A stretch of 44,994 nt of DNA from Bartonella koehlerae C-29 (GCF_000706625.1 NZ_KL407334.1:1199812-1244805); one strand, 5' to 3'; positions 18,640 to 25,766 are shown, numbered from the stretch's first letter. The notes: generated from the sequence alone by a model not told the origin. Made by a program: numbers and translations.

Positions 18640-19066
18640 GTGTTATTTTTCAAAATAAGCAGCTCTATTAGCCATAGTAATCAGTGGACTTTTTCTTTCT
18701 GATTATGCCAATAGTGAGCTCTCTATTCATTATCAGTCTGCTAATATTGATCAAAGTTTATATGAAAGAATTAAAGTTTTACAAAAGCAGTACAAAGCAG
18801 AACAGCATCCAAAAAAGATTTTATCAGATAGTGGAATTAATCAATATAACATTTCGTTTTCCACTGTCTCTGATTATGAAAAACCTCAACGACGTATAAC
18901 ATTCGATGATTTAATAATTGTAATAGAAGTACTCGTATTTATTAGTATAATGTCCATCATCATTAACTTACTTTGGCGCTTTAAATTGAAAATTCCTGCT
19001 TATTTCTTTTTATTAACAACCGCTCTAATTAGTTGCGCGGTATTACTCCTTTTAATCTTTGATTAA
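18640..19066 (+). pseudogene. Frameshifted membrane protein gene
   Basis: GTG at 18640 has AGGAG 8 bases upstream and starts MLFFKI. One base later the reading frame that continues sensibly is the next one, beginning at 18659 (AALLAIVISGLFLSDYANS) and open to TAA at 19064-19066. Joining the two with a single-base skip near 18655-18658 gives about 141 residues: a signal-peptide-like N-terminus, a charged middle (YERIKVLQKQYKAEQ) and two C-terminal membrane segments (IIVIEVLVFISIMSIIINLL and FFLLTTALISCAVLLLLIF). The second frame has no usable start of its own. Either a frameshift mutation, a sequencing error in an A-rich run, or programmed shifting. Family unknown. Confidence 0.6.
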
Positions 19067-19095
19067 AGATCAAAATATTTTATAAAAGATTTACC

Positions 19096-19365
19096 TTAAC
19101 CTTTATATATATTTTTTCTATGTCCAACAGCCAAAACTAATACGACAAGCTCCTTATCATAGAGTTCACAAAGTATCCTGTAATCTCCTACACGATATCT
19201 CCATAAACCTGAGAATTGTCCTTTTAAGGGCTTACCTATTACACGCACATCTTCAAGAGGAGCAACGTGTTGATCTAAAAAATCAACAATCCGCCGTGCT
19301 TCTTTTTTATCGCATTTTTTTAAAAAACTAAGAGCTTTTTTTTCATATCTAATCGTCCAAGCCAA
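19096..19365 (-). CDS. relE: RelE-type mRNA interferase toxin
   Basis: An 89-residue toxin of the RelE/ParE superfamily. Typical blocks are present: WTIRYEKKALSFLKKCDKKEA at the start, IGKPLKGQFSGLWRYRVGDYRI in the core, and a basic end VGHRKNIY. In RelE this fold cleaves mRNA in the ribosome A site; Arg, Lys and Tyr residues in the C-terminal half do the chemistry. The start overlaps the antitoxin gene by 17 bases, the usual coupled order. Both genes are minus strand under the palindromic operator at 19591-19614. Confidence 0.88.
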   Translation of the reverse strand: MAWTIRYEKKALSFLKKCDKKEARRIVDFLDQHVAPLEDVRVIGKPLKGQFSGLWRYRVGDYRILCELYDKELVVLVLAVGHRKNIYKG

Positions 19366-19576
19366 GCTCTTTCCTCACCTCTTCAGAGCTATAAAAAGTA
19401 CCCTCTCCCCTTCGAACGCGCTCTCTTACTTGTGAGGCTAAATAATAATCCTCTGCTTCCTCTATGCCACGTTCAATAATCTCGCGTAAATAAAAAGACT
19501 TTGTACGTCCTGTCTTAGCAGCTAAATTATTCAAACGTGTTTCGAGATCACTTGGCAACCGAATAGATATCGTCAT
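19349..19576 (-). CDS. relB: RelB-type ribbon-helix-helix antitoxin
   Basis: A 75-residue antitoxin. ATG at 19576 (MTISIRLPSDLETRLNNLAAKTG) is chosen because GAGGA precedes it and because an upstream in-frame ATG would place codons inside the operator. The first strand TISIRLP and the following two helices are a ribbon-helix-helix DNA-binding domain. The C-terminus (EEVRKELGLDD) would wrap the toxin. It should bind its own promoter and repress the pair. Confidence 0.85.
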   Translation of the reverse strand: MTISIRLPSDLETRLNNLAAKTGRTKSFYLREIIERGIEEAEDYYLASQVRERVRRGEGTFYSSEEVRKELGLDD

Positions 19577-19590
19577 GATGGAATCCTCAT

Positions 19591-19614
19591 ATTTGTATTC
19601 ACTGTAATACAAAT
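19591..19614. promoter_or_regulatory. Palindromic operator upstream of relBE
   Basis: ATTTGTATT, a 6-base centre and AATACAAAT form a perfect 9-bp inverted repeat 14 bases upstream of the relB start. This is the spacing expected of an autoregulatory site for a ribbon-helix-helix antitoxin. Confidence 0.7.
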
Positions 19615-19683
19615 ACAACGCATTGTACAGAAAAACGTTTCATCTCATGTTGCTTACTTTAACATCCTTCAAGTGCGAAGAAA

Positions 19684-20016
19684 CTATGTGAGAAATGTTG
19701 ATAGCTTAGCAAGAACTTCATTCATAATTATGGGGGGAACTGTTTCCATTTTCTTACCCTGACGCGCTGCTATATCCAGAGCACGTGGCTGGTCACAACG
19801 TATCACACCTGTTGTATGCAATCCTGTTCCTACCAATGAGACAGCGAAACCTGCGGTTCGAGAAAAATTTCCTCCACTTGTAATGGGTAAGACAATGGGT
19901 GTTTTCGTGACACGATTAAACGCCTCTGGTGATACAATCAATACAGGACGCGTTCCTTTTTGTTCATAGCCTGAAGTTGGGTCAAGAGATACAAGCCAAA
20001 TTTCGCCCCGCTTCAT
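19684..20016 (-). CDS. mazF: MazF/ChpB-type endoribonuclease toxin
   Basis: A 110-residue PemK/MazF-family toxin. It has KRGEIWLVSLDPTSGYEQKGTRPVLIVS (the RGEIW start, the conserved Pro and the GxRPVLIVS strand), PIVLPITSGG and the GVIRCDQPRALD block. This family cuts mRNA at short sequence motifs. ATG 20016 overlaps the TGA of the upstream antitoxin, so they are coupled. The C-terminal helix VLAKLSTFL is intact, so it is probably functional. Confidence 0.9.
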   Translation of the reverse strand: MKRGEIWLVSLDPTSGYEQKGTRPVLIVSPEAFNRVTKTPIVLPITSGGNFSRTAGFAVSLVGTGLHTTGVIRCDQPRALDIAARQGKKMETVPPIIMNEVLAKLSTFLT

Positions 20017-20273
20017 CACAAGAGCTCTCTACCAACAGGTTTAGCATCAAACCACTCCATATCCTCATCAGAGAAATCATCTGAAAGATGACATTGAGCT
20101 AACAATTCATCAAGAGTGTAACTTGGAAATGTCTGTGGCTTCACAACCAATTGTCCATTATCAACAGCCAAACCAACTTGCGTGTTCTCAGTAAGATGAA
20201 GAACATCAAGCAATGCCGGCGGTATAGAGAGCATAACAGACCCTCCAACTTTACGTAATTTTGTTGTGTGCAT
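20016..20273 (-). CDS. mazE: MazE/ChpS-type AbrB-fold antitoxin
   Basis: An 85-residue antitoxin. The first 45 residues (TTKLRKVGGSVMLSIPPALLDVL, then VGLAVDNGQLVVKP) are a swapped-hairpin AbrB/MazE DNA-binding domain. The acidic tail (LSDDFSDEDMEWFDAKPVGREL) is the toxin-binding arm. It precedes and overlaps the toxin gene. A perfect inverted repeat at 20288-20311 lies 15 bases upstream. Confidence 0.88.
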   Translation of the reverse strand: MHTTKLRKVGGSVMLSIPPALLDVLHLTENTQVGLAVDNGQLVVKPQTFPSYTLDELLAQCHLSDDFSDEDMEWFDAKPVGRELL

Positions 20274-20287
20274 TAAACGCCCTTTCC

Positions 20288-20311
20288 AATATTATATAAA
20301 AATATAATATT
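20288..20311. promoter_or_regulatory. Palindromic operator upstream of mazEF
   Basis: AATATTATAT, AAAA and ATATAATATT form a perfect 10-bp inverted repeat just before the mazE start. It also contains TATAAT-like hexamers, so binding here would block the promoter. Confidence 0.65.
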
Positions 20312-20353
20312 TTATCATCTATTCTTCAAGAGCTTTTCATAACAATAAAACAT

Positions 20354-20848
20354 TTACCATTTACTTTTTGGGTCAAAATATTTCTGGAGAGTATTCAGAG
20401 CGATACGCAATGCATTCACAAGATGTGGCAATTCTTGATCTTCCATAACAAGGTACTGTAGCGCAGCATAAAGGTTATGCTGTCTATAAAGGCACTGTGC
20501 TTCTTTAAGGACCTTTTGCATATTACAAAACTGTTCTGTTGCACGTTCAACCCACTTCTCTCTTGCTTTGTCATCAGAAGATGATGGTATTTCATCATAA
20601 ACAGCGCTTGGTAAACCTTTTGCACACGAATAGTCATTTCTCACTTCAAGATATTTTTGCGTAGCGTCATACTGGTCTTGAGTAAGCACGCCTTGCAAAC
20701 AAAGCCGCCCAACATAAGACCCCGCAAGTGGATTTTTAGCCTCTTCTATGGTCAAACCAAAGCGTTTAGCACGCATTTCAACTGCCAATTGATTAACAGG
20801 GTCTTGACGTACTTTCACTTGTGAAATGTAGGTATCTTTCTTTCTCAT
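20354..20848 (-). CDS. Phage protein of unknown function (early region)
   Basis: A 164-residue protein, starting at ATG 20848 (MRKKDTYISQVKV) with GGGGGA just before; a GTG at 20875 is also possible. It is charged and helical, with LAVEMRAKRFGLTIEEAKNPLAGSYVGRLCLQG in the first half. I recognise no family. It is the last early gene before the cargo segment. A decayed homologue at 33396-33530 lies immediately beside the terS remnant, so in a related phage this gene directly preceded the late operon. A role in late-gene activation is therefore conceivable but unsupported by motif. Confidence 0.7.
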   Translation of the reverse strand: MRKKDTYISQVKVRQDPVNQLAVEMRAKRFGLTIEEAKNPLAGSYVGRLCLQGVLTQDQYDATQKYLEVRNDYSCAKGLPSAVYDEIPSSSDDKAREKWVERATEQFCNMQKVLKEAQCLYRQHNLYAALQYLVMEDQELPHLVNALRIALNTLQKYFDPKSKW

Positions 20849-20862
20849 ACATCCCCCGTATC

Positions 20863-20876
20863 TGTGGAAATCCACA
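20863..20876. promoter_or_regulatory. Short perfect inverted repeat between ssb and the next gene
   Basis: TGTGGA, AA, TCCACA: a 6-bp perfect inverted repeat just upstream of the 20848 start. It could be a small operator; the stem is too short and has no T-run for a terminator. Confidence 0.3.
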
Positions 20877-20901
20877 TTCTTATTTTTGCTCTATTTTTTA
20901 A

Positions 20902-21348
20902 TCAAAATGGCATGCTGTCATGAGCAGATATGCCATAATCATCAGCACCTGAAGCGATAGCATAACTTTGAGAAGTGACAGACGAAGAGGACGCAGATTG
21001 CTCTTTCTTTGCATCAAGTAAATGCAACTCGCCTTTATATTGTGGCAGGACAATTTCTGTTGTGTAACGGTCATGTCCATTTTTATCTTGCCATTTACGG
21101 GTTTGTAATTTGCCTTCTATGTAAACCTTTGAACCTTTGTGTAGATACTGAAGTGCTATTTTTGCAAAATGCGGATTAAAAACCACTACGGAATGCCATT
21201 CTGTTTTTTCTACTTTTTGGTGCGTATTTTTATTCATATAGCTTTCAAAGGTTGCCATACGAAAATTGACCACCTCAGCACCAGAAGTCATCGTTTTGCT
21301 CTCAGGATCATCTCCTAAATAGCCAATTAACATCACTTTATTGAGCAT
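20902..21348 (-). CDS. ssb: Single-stranded DNA-binding protein
   Basis: A 148-residue SSB. The OB-fold starts MLNKVMLIGYLGDDPESKTM and continues with VVNFRMATFESYMNK, TEWHSVVVFNPHFAKIALQYLHKGSKVYIEGKLQTRKWQDKNG. The low-complexity tail ends in DSMPF, close to the DDDIPF tip that recruits replication partners. It protects ssDNA during phage replication and works with the ERF and YqaJ proteins encoded further right. It differs from a typical chromosomal copy by its short linker. Confidence 0.92.
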   Translation of the reverse strand: MLNKVMLIGYLGDDPESKTMTSGAEVVNFRMATFESYMNKNTHQKVEKTEWHSVVVFNPHFAKIALQYLHKGSKVYIEGKLQTRKWQDKNGHDRYTTEIVLPQYKGELHLLDAKKEQSASSSSVTSQSYAIASGADDYGISAHDSMPF

Positions 21349-21499
21349 GTTTTCACTTACCTTATATTTGCGCTATCTATAATAGATATTTTATAATATT
21401 TATTTTTTATTTTCAATAAGATAATATTATTTATTAAAGTATATAATTAAGAATTTAAAATGGTAAGATATTCATAGCTTTTGTTTCTAACTACTACTA

Positions 21500-21547
21500 T
21501 TGTACATGCACTAAAATGTGTTATATTATAATTACATTGTAACATAT
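21500..21547 (+). promoter_or_regulatory. Promoter and operator of the plus-strand TA pair
   Basis: TTGTAC (21500-21505) is followed after 16 bases by TATATT (21522-21527), or after 18 by TATTAT. An 8-base inverted repeat with one mismatch (ATGTGTTA at 21516-21523 and TAACATAT at 21540-21547) and the inner TTACA-T-TGTAA overlap it. That fits autorepression by the antitoxin that starts at 21560. Confidence 0.5.
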
Positions 21548-21559
21548 TAATGGTGTAAA

Positions 21560-21850
21560 ATGGCTGAAACAACATTTACCTTTCGCGTTGATGATGCATT
21601 AAAAAGTGAATTTTCTCAGGCTGCAAAAGCATGTGATCGATCTGCTGCACAGCTCTTACGGGATTACATGCGTGATATTGTAAAAGAACAAAAAGAAAAG
21701 ATAGCGCATGAATTATGGTTTCAGGAACAAGTCCAACTTGGATTAAATTCTGCCAACGCAGGTGATGTAATACCTTTTGAAGAAATTGAAACAGAAGCAC
21801 AAGCATGGCGCTTTGAAATACAACGCAAGCTGAAGACATCAGATTCATGA
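21560..21850 (+). CDS. Ribbon-helix-helix antitoxin
   Basis: A 96-residue antitoxin. TTFTFRVDDALKSEFSQAAKACDRSAAQLLRDYMRDIV is a ribbon-helix-helix domain of the RelB/ParD type. The C-terminus (IPFEEIETEAQAWRFEIQRKL) is probably the toxin-binding arm. It overlaps the toxin gene by four bases. The pair runs plus strand, opposite to the surrounding minus-strand early genes, so it is an independent insertion with its own promoter. Confidence 0.82.
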   Translation: MAETTFTFRVDDALKSEFSQAAKACDRSAAQLLRDYMRDIVKEQKEKIAHELWFQEQVQLGLNSANAGDVIPFEEIETEAQAWRFEIQRKLKTSDS

Positions 21851-22119
21851 AGCTCGTTTGGACACGGATAGCGCATTACGATCGTCAAAAGATACGGGAA
21901 TATATCGCGCAAGAAAATCCTTCTGCTGCATTAGTATTCGACAAGCTTTTATCTAAAAAAGTAGAAAGACTCATTAGCTTTCCTAATCTTGGTCGTGTTG
22001 GCCGAATTAGGAATACGCGCGAGCTTATTGTGCGTAAGAATTATATTATGATTTATGATGTTTCTAATGGCACTATACGGGTTTTGCGCATACTTCACGC
22101 AAAACAAAAGTGGCCATAG
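21847..22119 (+). CDS. RelE/ParE-family toxin
   Basis: A 90-residue toxin. MKLVWTRIAHYDRQKIREYIAQENPSAAL is the family opening; LISFPNLGRVGRIRNTRELIVRKNYIMIYDV is the hallmark core (P-x-x-G-R, R-E-L-v, Y-x-I-x-Y), and it ends VLRILHAKQKWP. The hydrophobic YIMIYDV with following RVLRILHA is more like the ParE/RelE2 group than classic RelE. Target (mRNA or gyrase) cannot be told from sequence. Confidence 0.87.
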   Translation: MKLVWTRIAHYDRQKIREYIAQENPSAALVFDKLLSKKVERLISFPNLGRVGRIRNTRELIVRKNYIMIYDVSNGTIRVLRILHAKQKWP

Positions 22120-22123
22120 CAAA

Positions 22124-22627
22124 CTATATTTTTTGGTTTATCCGACATGCTGTTACGCTGTAAATTTCCTCTCCGTCTAAAAACAGGGCAGATGAGTCAT
22201 GTTTTAAGTTAAGCTGCTTCCGATAGTTTTTGATCTTTTTGTTATTTTTGTATCTGCCTAACTGCTTATCAAGCGCTTCTTCTAGCTGTCTGTCTATCTC
22301 ACCACCAGCTTGTGAACGCTGTTTGATATTTTCATTCATCTCGTCTATTAAAGCCTCATAACTCAAAACACTTTTAGGTACCGCACCCCCATAAATCCAC
22401 GCTTTTACTTGCGCTTTGGTGCTAAAGTCCGCATTCTCAGGTATTTTGTAATACTGACCGCCATCAAATTTTTCACACTCTCTTGTACCGTCTTCATATT
22501 CGTAGAGATTATAAAAATACTCAGCGGCTCCATCTCCCCACGGCACATATCCAACAGCGGTTGCAACAAATTTTTTTTGCATGGGCTGTTTACGGTTTTT
22601 TAAGAGCAAATGTTTTAAAATGGGCAT
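22124..22627 (-). CDS. Phage protein of unknown function
   Basis: A 167-residue protein starting at ATG 22627 with AGGA 7 bases upstream. The first 60 residues contain KKFVATAVGYVPWGDGAAEYFYNLYEYEDGTRECEKFD, a strand-rich aromatic stretch; the rest is a charged helix (ENIKQRSQAGGEIDRQLEEALDKQLGRYKNNKK). No family recognised. It ends head-on against the toxin gene at 22119, four bases away. Confidence 0.6.
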   Translation of the reverse strand: MPILKHLLLKNRKQPMQKKFVATAVGYVPWGDGAAEYFYNLYEYEDGTRECEKFDGGQYYKIPENADFSTKAQVKAWIYGGAVPKSVLSYEALIDEMNENIKQRSQAGGEIDRQLEEALDKQLGRYKNNKKIKNYRKQLNLKHDSSALFLDGEEIYSVTACRINQKI

Positions 22628-22808
22628 GTTTTCATCCTATATTTTACCAATAGCGTTATTTGTCTCAAATTTGACCGTATGGTGCGTTTTATGTTCCTAA
22701 TGTGGTTTGTATCAAAAAAGTTCTAAATCGCGCTGTACGGTGCCTTTTTGTCGATTTAAATGCATGTCTAATCCAAAAAGATCAGCACTTCTCACTATTT
22801 TGCTGTTT

Positions 22809-23423
22809 TTAGGCTGCTTTTGAACTCAAGTTGCCATGAAGCTCTTCACAAGGCTTTCCTATTCTCATAAATGAGATGCGCTTGCCTCCTAAGGCTAGGT
22901 TACGACTATTTTCAACAGCTATAAACACTTTCTCAGCAGTTCCAGAAAGCCTGTTTTCTAAATCGCGACAATACTGCGCAAGATCAGCACAAGAGGGCAC
23001 AAAGGTTGTTGACATGCCTTTGGCTTCTCCACGCACAAGATTTTTAACAGCCTGCAACAAAGCCCATAGCGAAATGCCGTTAAGAGCTGTGATATAAGCC
23101 TTTGCACGTGCCTCTGCATTCGAAACTTTTTGCATTGTCAAACCACCTTCAAGCACATCAAGAGCCTCTGCAATATCTTCAACAGACGCTTTCAAGGTAA
23201 GTAAGTTTTGGACTGTTTGATAAGTTGCAAAAGCTTGTTCCTCTAGAGCTGGTGTCAATTTCACGCCATCGATTAAGGTCAATGGATACTCCCTTGTGAC
23301 GTATTGCGCCATCTGTTGTGCAATGTCTTGAAGTGGATTCACTAAATCCTGCTTTACGGATAAGATTACGGATTGTCTCTCCGGTACCACCACAAGTTCT
23401 TTGATCTTTTGAAAAGTTTCCAT
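22809..23423 (-). CDS. Phage protein of unknown function, overlaps replication gene
   Basis: About 204 residues, mostly helical (ALEEQAFATYQTVQNLLTLKASVEDIAEALDVLEGGLT, then ITALNGISLWALLQAVKNLVRGEAKG). ATG 23423 (METFQKIKEL) has GGTGG 5 bases upstream; ATG 23435 is an alternative. Its first 245 bases overlap the end of the replication initiator in another frame. Position right after the initiator is where lambda-like phages keep a helicase loader, but I see no AAA+ motif, so that is not claimed. Helical repeats suggest a binding protein. Confidence 0.65.
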   Translation of the reverse strand: METFQKIKELVVVPERQSVILSVKQDLVNPLQDIAQQMAQYVTREYPLTLIDGVKLTPALEEQAFATYQTVQNLLTLKASVEDIAEALDVLEGGLTMQKVSNAEARAKAYITALNGISLWALLQAVKNLVRGEAKGMSTTFVPSCADLAQYCRDLENRLSGTAEKVFIAVENSRNLALGGKRISFMRIGKPCEELHGNLSSKAA

Positions 23424-24429
23424 TGTTTCCACCATTGTTGTTCGTGTTTTTTGTTTTTTCTAAATCCTCGATAGCCTTTCGCACCCAGTTACGCCAGGTT
23501 GCTTGCCAATCGATTTTGGTAGCGTTTGCTCCAGATTTTGAACGCCAGTAATCTCGAAATTTTGCGATTTCAACTTTCACACGCTCTGAAGGCAAGCCCT
23601 CTGCAATGGCAAAATCGTAATCGGGTTCAAAATCCTCAGGCAATCGACAACCGCGATTAGCTTTCGCTCGTTTTGCTTTTTTCGGAATGCTTTCTTGCTC
23701 GTGACGGGGTGATTGATCTTGGGATGCGGTTTCGATTGGCTCTGATTGGCTCTCGAGATCATGAACCTCGATTGGCTCTTCAACCAAATCGTTCGTTTCT
23801 AAATTTTCAAAATCAGTTTCTTTTTTTGCTAATACGATAGTATTAGTTTTTTTATTATTACTGTTAATGTTAGTGTTATTGTTTATGTTATATATATAGG
23901 CATCATTAAGCATGTCGTAAGCATCATGCTTAGCATCCTTAAGCATACTGTTAGCATCATGCTTAACCGTTTTAGCATCATTAAGCATTGCTTTAGCATC
24001 GTTTTTATCATTGTTTTCAGTGAGTTGAGCATCATCACAAGCATCATTTGTATGTTTATCCCATCTTGCCTGCGCTGCTTTCTTTGCTCTCTCCGATAAT
24101 TTCTTTGACCGAGATGCCTTCGATACCTTATCTAAGCTTTCATTAGAGTTATTGAGTTCTTCTTCAACTTTTAAACTCCATAAGCGACCATCTGCTAAAC
24201 GTGTAATATGATCAGTACTCTGTAAAACATCTAATGCTTTCATAAACGTTTTTACTGAACAGCCCGTGTAATTAGCCCAGACCTTAAGATTATTCAAAAG
24301 GGGCTTTCCAGTGTAAAGCATTTGCAAACGTAACTTGATATAAACATTGCATTCAATGGGAGATAAACAAGCAAGATCAATAATCCATCTATCTGCAAAC
24401 AGTCTCGTCCATGGTAATTTACTGGACAT
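23179..24429 (-). CDS. Phage replication initiator-like protein (DUF1376-type N-terminus)
   Basis: A 416-residue protein starting at ATG 24429 (MSSKLPWTRLF) with GGGGG just upstream. Residues 1-95 (FADRWIIDLACLSPIECNVYIKLRLQMLYTG onward) are a winged-helix-like domain of the DUF1376/replisome organiser kind. Residues about 140-180 are repetitive (NDAKAMLNDAKTVKHDANSM), encoded by the iteron-like DNA repeats. The region FEPDYDFAIAEGLPSERVKVEIAKFRDYWRSKSG, then DWQATWRNWVRKA, is a known C-terminal block of such initiators. About 80 residues after it overlap the next gene out of frame. It overlaps the resolvase gene by 11 bases. Confidence 0.8.
   Translation of the reverse strand: MSSKLPWTRLFADRWIIDLACLSPIECNVYIKLRLQMLYTGKPLLNNLKVWANYTGCSVKTFMKALDVLQSTDHITRLADGRLWSLKVEEELNNSNESLDKVSKASRSKKLSERAKKAAQARWDKHTNDACDDAQLTENNDKNDAKAMLNDAKTVKHDANSMLKDAKHDAYDMLNDAYIYNINNNTNINSNNKKTNTIVLAKKETDFENLETNDLVEEPIEVHDLESQSEPIETASQDQSPRHEQESIPKKAKRAKANRGCRLPEDFEPDYDFAIAEGLPSERVKVEIAKFRDYWRSKSGANATKIDWQATWRNWVRKAIEDLEKTKNTNNNGGNNGNFSKDQRTCGGTGETIRNLIRKAGFSESTSRHCTTDGAIRHKGVSIDLNRWREIDTSSRGTSFCNLSNSPKLTYLESVC
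23806..24010. other. Candidate phage replication origin inside the initiator gene
   Basis: Bases 23900-24000 hold several repeats of a core like AGCATCATTAAGCAT or AGCATCATGCTTA. One, at 23918-23932, is a perfect palindrome (TAAGCAT-C-ATGCTTA); a near copy is at 23951-23966. Next to them 23806-23899 is strongly AT-rich and includes the perfect 7-bp inverted repeat CTAATAC-GATA-GTATTAG (23829-23846). Iterons beside an easily melted tract within the initiator gene is the lambda ori layout. Confidence 0.55.
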
Positions 24430-24898
24430 ACACACCCCCTTCTTTCATTAGATATAAAATTGCCAAAGCATCTGCTTCGTTGTCATCTTTAGGTGCGTGC
24501 CCTTTTGCACACACCGCTTTAATCATCTCTTCTTTTGAGGCATTTCCTTTTCCTGTCGTTTCTTTCTTAATCGTCCCAACGGGAATGCCTTCATAAGGAA
24601 TTTGGTGATGTTCACACCACGCCGTTAAGGTTGCTAACAAGCCGCCATAAACATGCGCTGCATCCGTCCCTACATGACGGCGCACTTCTTCAAAATACAC
24701 CGCATCAATTCTCCTTGCTGTCATCTTCATTTCAGTAAGCCATTGTTTAAAACGTAAATAACGCATCCCACCGCCTTCAAAACGACGGGGCTGAAAATTC
24801 ATGACGCCACTGAATATATGACCATCCGCACCACATATCGCCCAGCCCGTCTTGCTTCCTAGATCAAGACAGAGAATAGTTTGTGCATGAGTGATCAT
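24419..24898 (-). CDS. RuvC-like Holliday junction resolvase
   Basis: A 159-residue RNase H-fold nuclease. The first acidic residue is Asp12 in LCLDLGSKTGWA; the second is Glu70 or Glu71 in VYFEEVRRH; the C-terminal acidic cluster is in PKDDNEADALAILYL. GGTIKKETTGKGNASKEEM-like spacing (here PVGTIKKETTGKGNASK) is typical of phage RuvC relatives. It would resolve branched DNA before packaging. GGGGGG precedes the ATG at 24898. The replication gene starts within its last codons. Confidence 0.88.
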   Translation of the reverse strand: MITHAQTILCLDLGSKTGWAICGADGHIFSGVMNFQPRRFEGGGMRYLRFKQWLTEMKMTARRIDAVYFEEVRRHVGTDAAHVYGGLLATLTAWCEHHQIPYEGIPVGTIKKETTGKGNASKEEMIKAVCAKGHAPKDDNEADALAILYLMKEGGVYVQ

Positions 24899-25034
24899 AA
24901 TCCCCCCTTAAGGCTCTACGTATTTATATGTGTGCTATGACAGAGCGTGTAGTCATAAGTTTAAAAAAGTGGACTAACTTAATTCAGAAATACACCGCAT
25001 ACTTCAAACTTCACAAAACTAAGAGAAACAAATC

Positions 25035-25394
25035 TCACTTACTTTTTTTCTGATTTGTAGATCGCATGCATTTCTGCAAACTATCTACGAAATGTTTTTT
25101 GAAACCGTATGCATTGCTATATGCCTTTATAGACAGTGATGGTCCTAAAGCACTTTGAATTATCAAATTATCATTTTCATCAAGAGAAAAATTCCAATCA
25201 GAATTATTAAAGACAACTGTGCTGCCGTCTGGAAAATGCATTTCTTTTGTTGAATCTTCTAAAATATGAAAAGTATAATATGAACTTTGCAACACCTTTG
25301 TAGAGCTTTGTATTTTTTTATAAGAGACATAAAAACAAAGAAACATGATTATATTGGCAATAAAAAGCACAATAATCATTGCGAAATTGTCCAT
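25035..25394 (-). CDS. Small single-pass membrane protein, unknown
   Basis: A 119-residue protein. Residues 4-26 (FAMIIVLFIANIIMFLCFYV) are one membrane segment; the remainder is a cytoplasmic-looking strand-rich domain (MHFPDGSTVVFNNSDWNFSLDENDNLII). It starts two bases after the stop of the HTH regulator gene (25397), so the two are co-transcribed from the left early promoter. Family not recognised. Early expression plus membrane location would suit an exclusion or host-takeover role, but this is a guess. Confidence 0.6.
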   Translation of the reverse strand: MDNFAMIIVLFIANIIMFLCFYVSYKKIQSSTKVLQSSYYTFHILEDSTKEMHFPDGSTVVFNNSDWNFSLDENDNLIIQSALGPSLSIKAYSNAYGFKKHFVDSLQKCMRSTNQKKSK

Positions 25395-25396
25395 CT

Positions 25397-25759
25397 TTAT
25401 TTTCTTTCTTCATATTGAGACTGCAACATTTCATTTTGTTCGCACGATTTCACCCGAAAAGTAGAACCGTTGACAAAAGAAGACGGTGGAGATAATTTTT
25501 CTTTACTCATCAAATTTTGCAAACGTTCAGAATAGAAAAAATCTTCGGGGCGCAAATCAATGTTGTGTTTACGAGCATAGTTTAAAAGCATCACTTGATA
25601 TTTAGCCGGAATGATTCCGCCCTTACCTTCACGTTTTTCAAGAGAATAAGCCCATTTTCTAACCACAATAACATTACGATTAATGATATTTGCAACCTTA
25701 TGATGTCCACCAAGATATGTAATTATAAGTTTCGCTGTTTCTGTATATGCTTTTATCAT
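25397..25759 (-). CDS. Cro-like helix-turn-helix regulator
   Basis: A 120-residue protein, first gene of the leftward early operon. ATG 25759 (MIKAYTETAKLIITYLGG) is chosen because it lies 7 bases after the -10 box; the longer start at 25795 would be upstream of transcription. The segment HHKVANIINRNVIVVRKWAYSLEKREGKGGIIPAKYQVMLLNYA has helix-turn-helix character with an end helix typical of rhizobial prophage Cro-like proteins. It faces the 25844 repressor gene across a shared operator, so it is the likely opposing regulator. Leaderless translation is implied. Confidence 0.7.
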   Translation of the reverse strand: MIKAYTETAKLIITYLGGHHKVANIINRNVIVVRKWAYSLEKREGKGGIIPAKYQVMLLNYARKHNIDLRPEDFFYSERLQNLMSKEKLSPPSSFVNGSTFRVKSCEQNEMLQSQYEERK

Positions 25760-25766
25760 AGCCAAT

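Noticed and set aside
18684..18899. 71-codon plus-strand frame (MDFFFLIMPIVSSLF)
   Set aside because: It overlaps the better 135-codon frame of the split membrane gene, lacks a ribosome site, and its composition comes from the same AT-rich DNA.
23900..24010. Protein-level repeat NDAKAML as a functional domain
   Set aside because: The pattern is explained by DNA iterons translated in frame; no known protein repeat matches.
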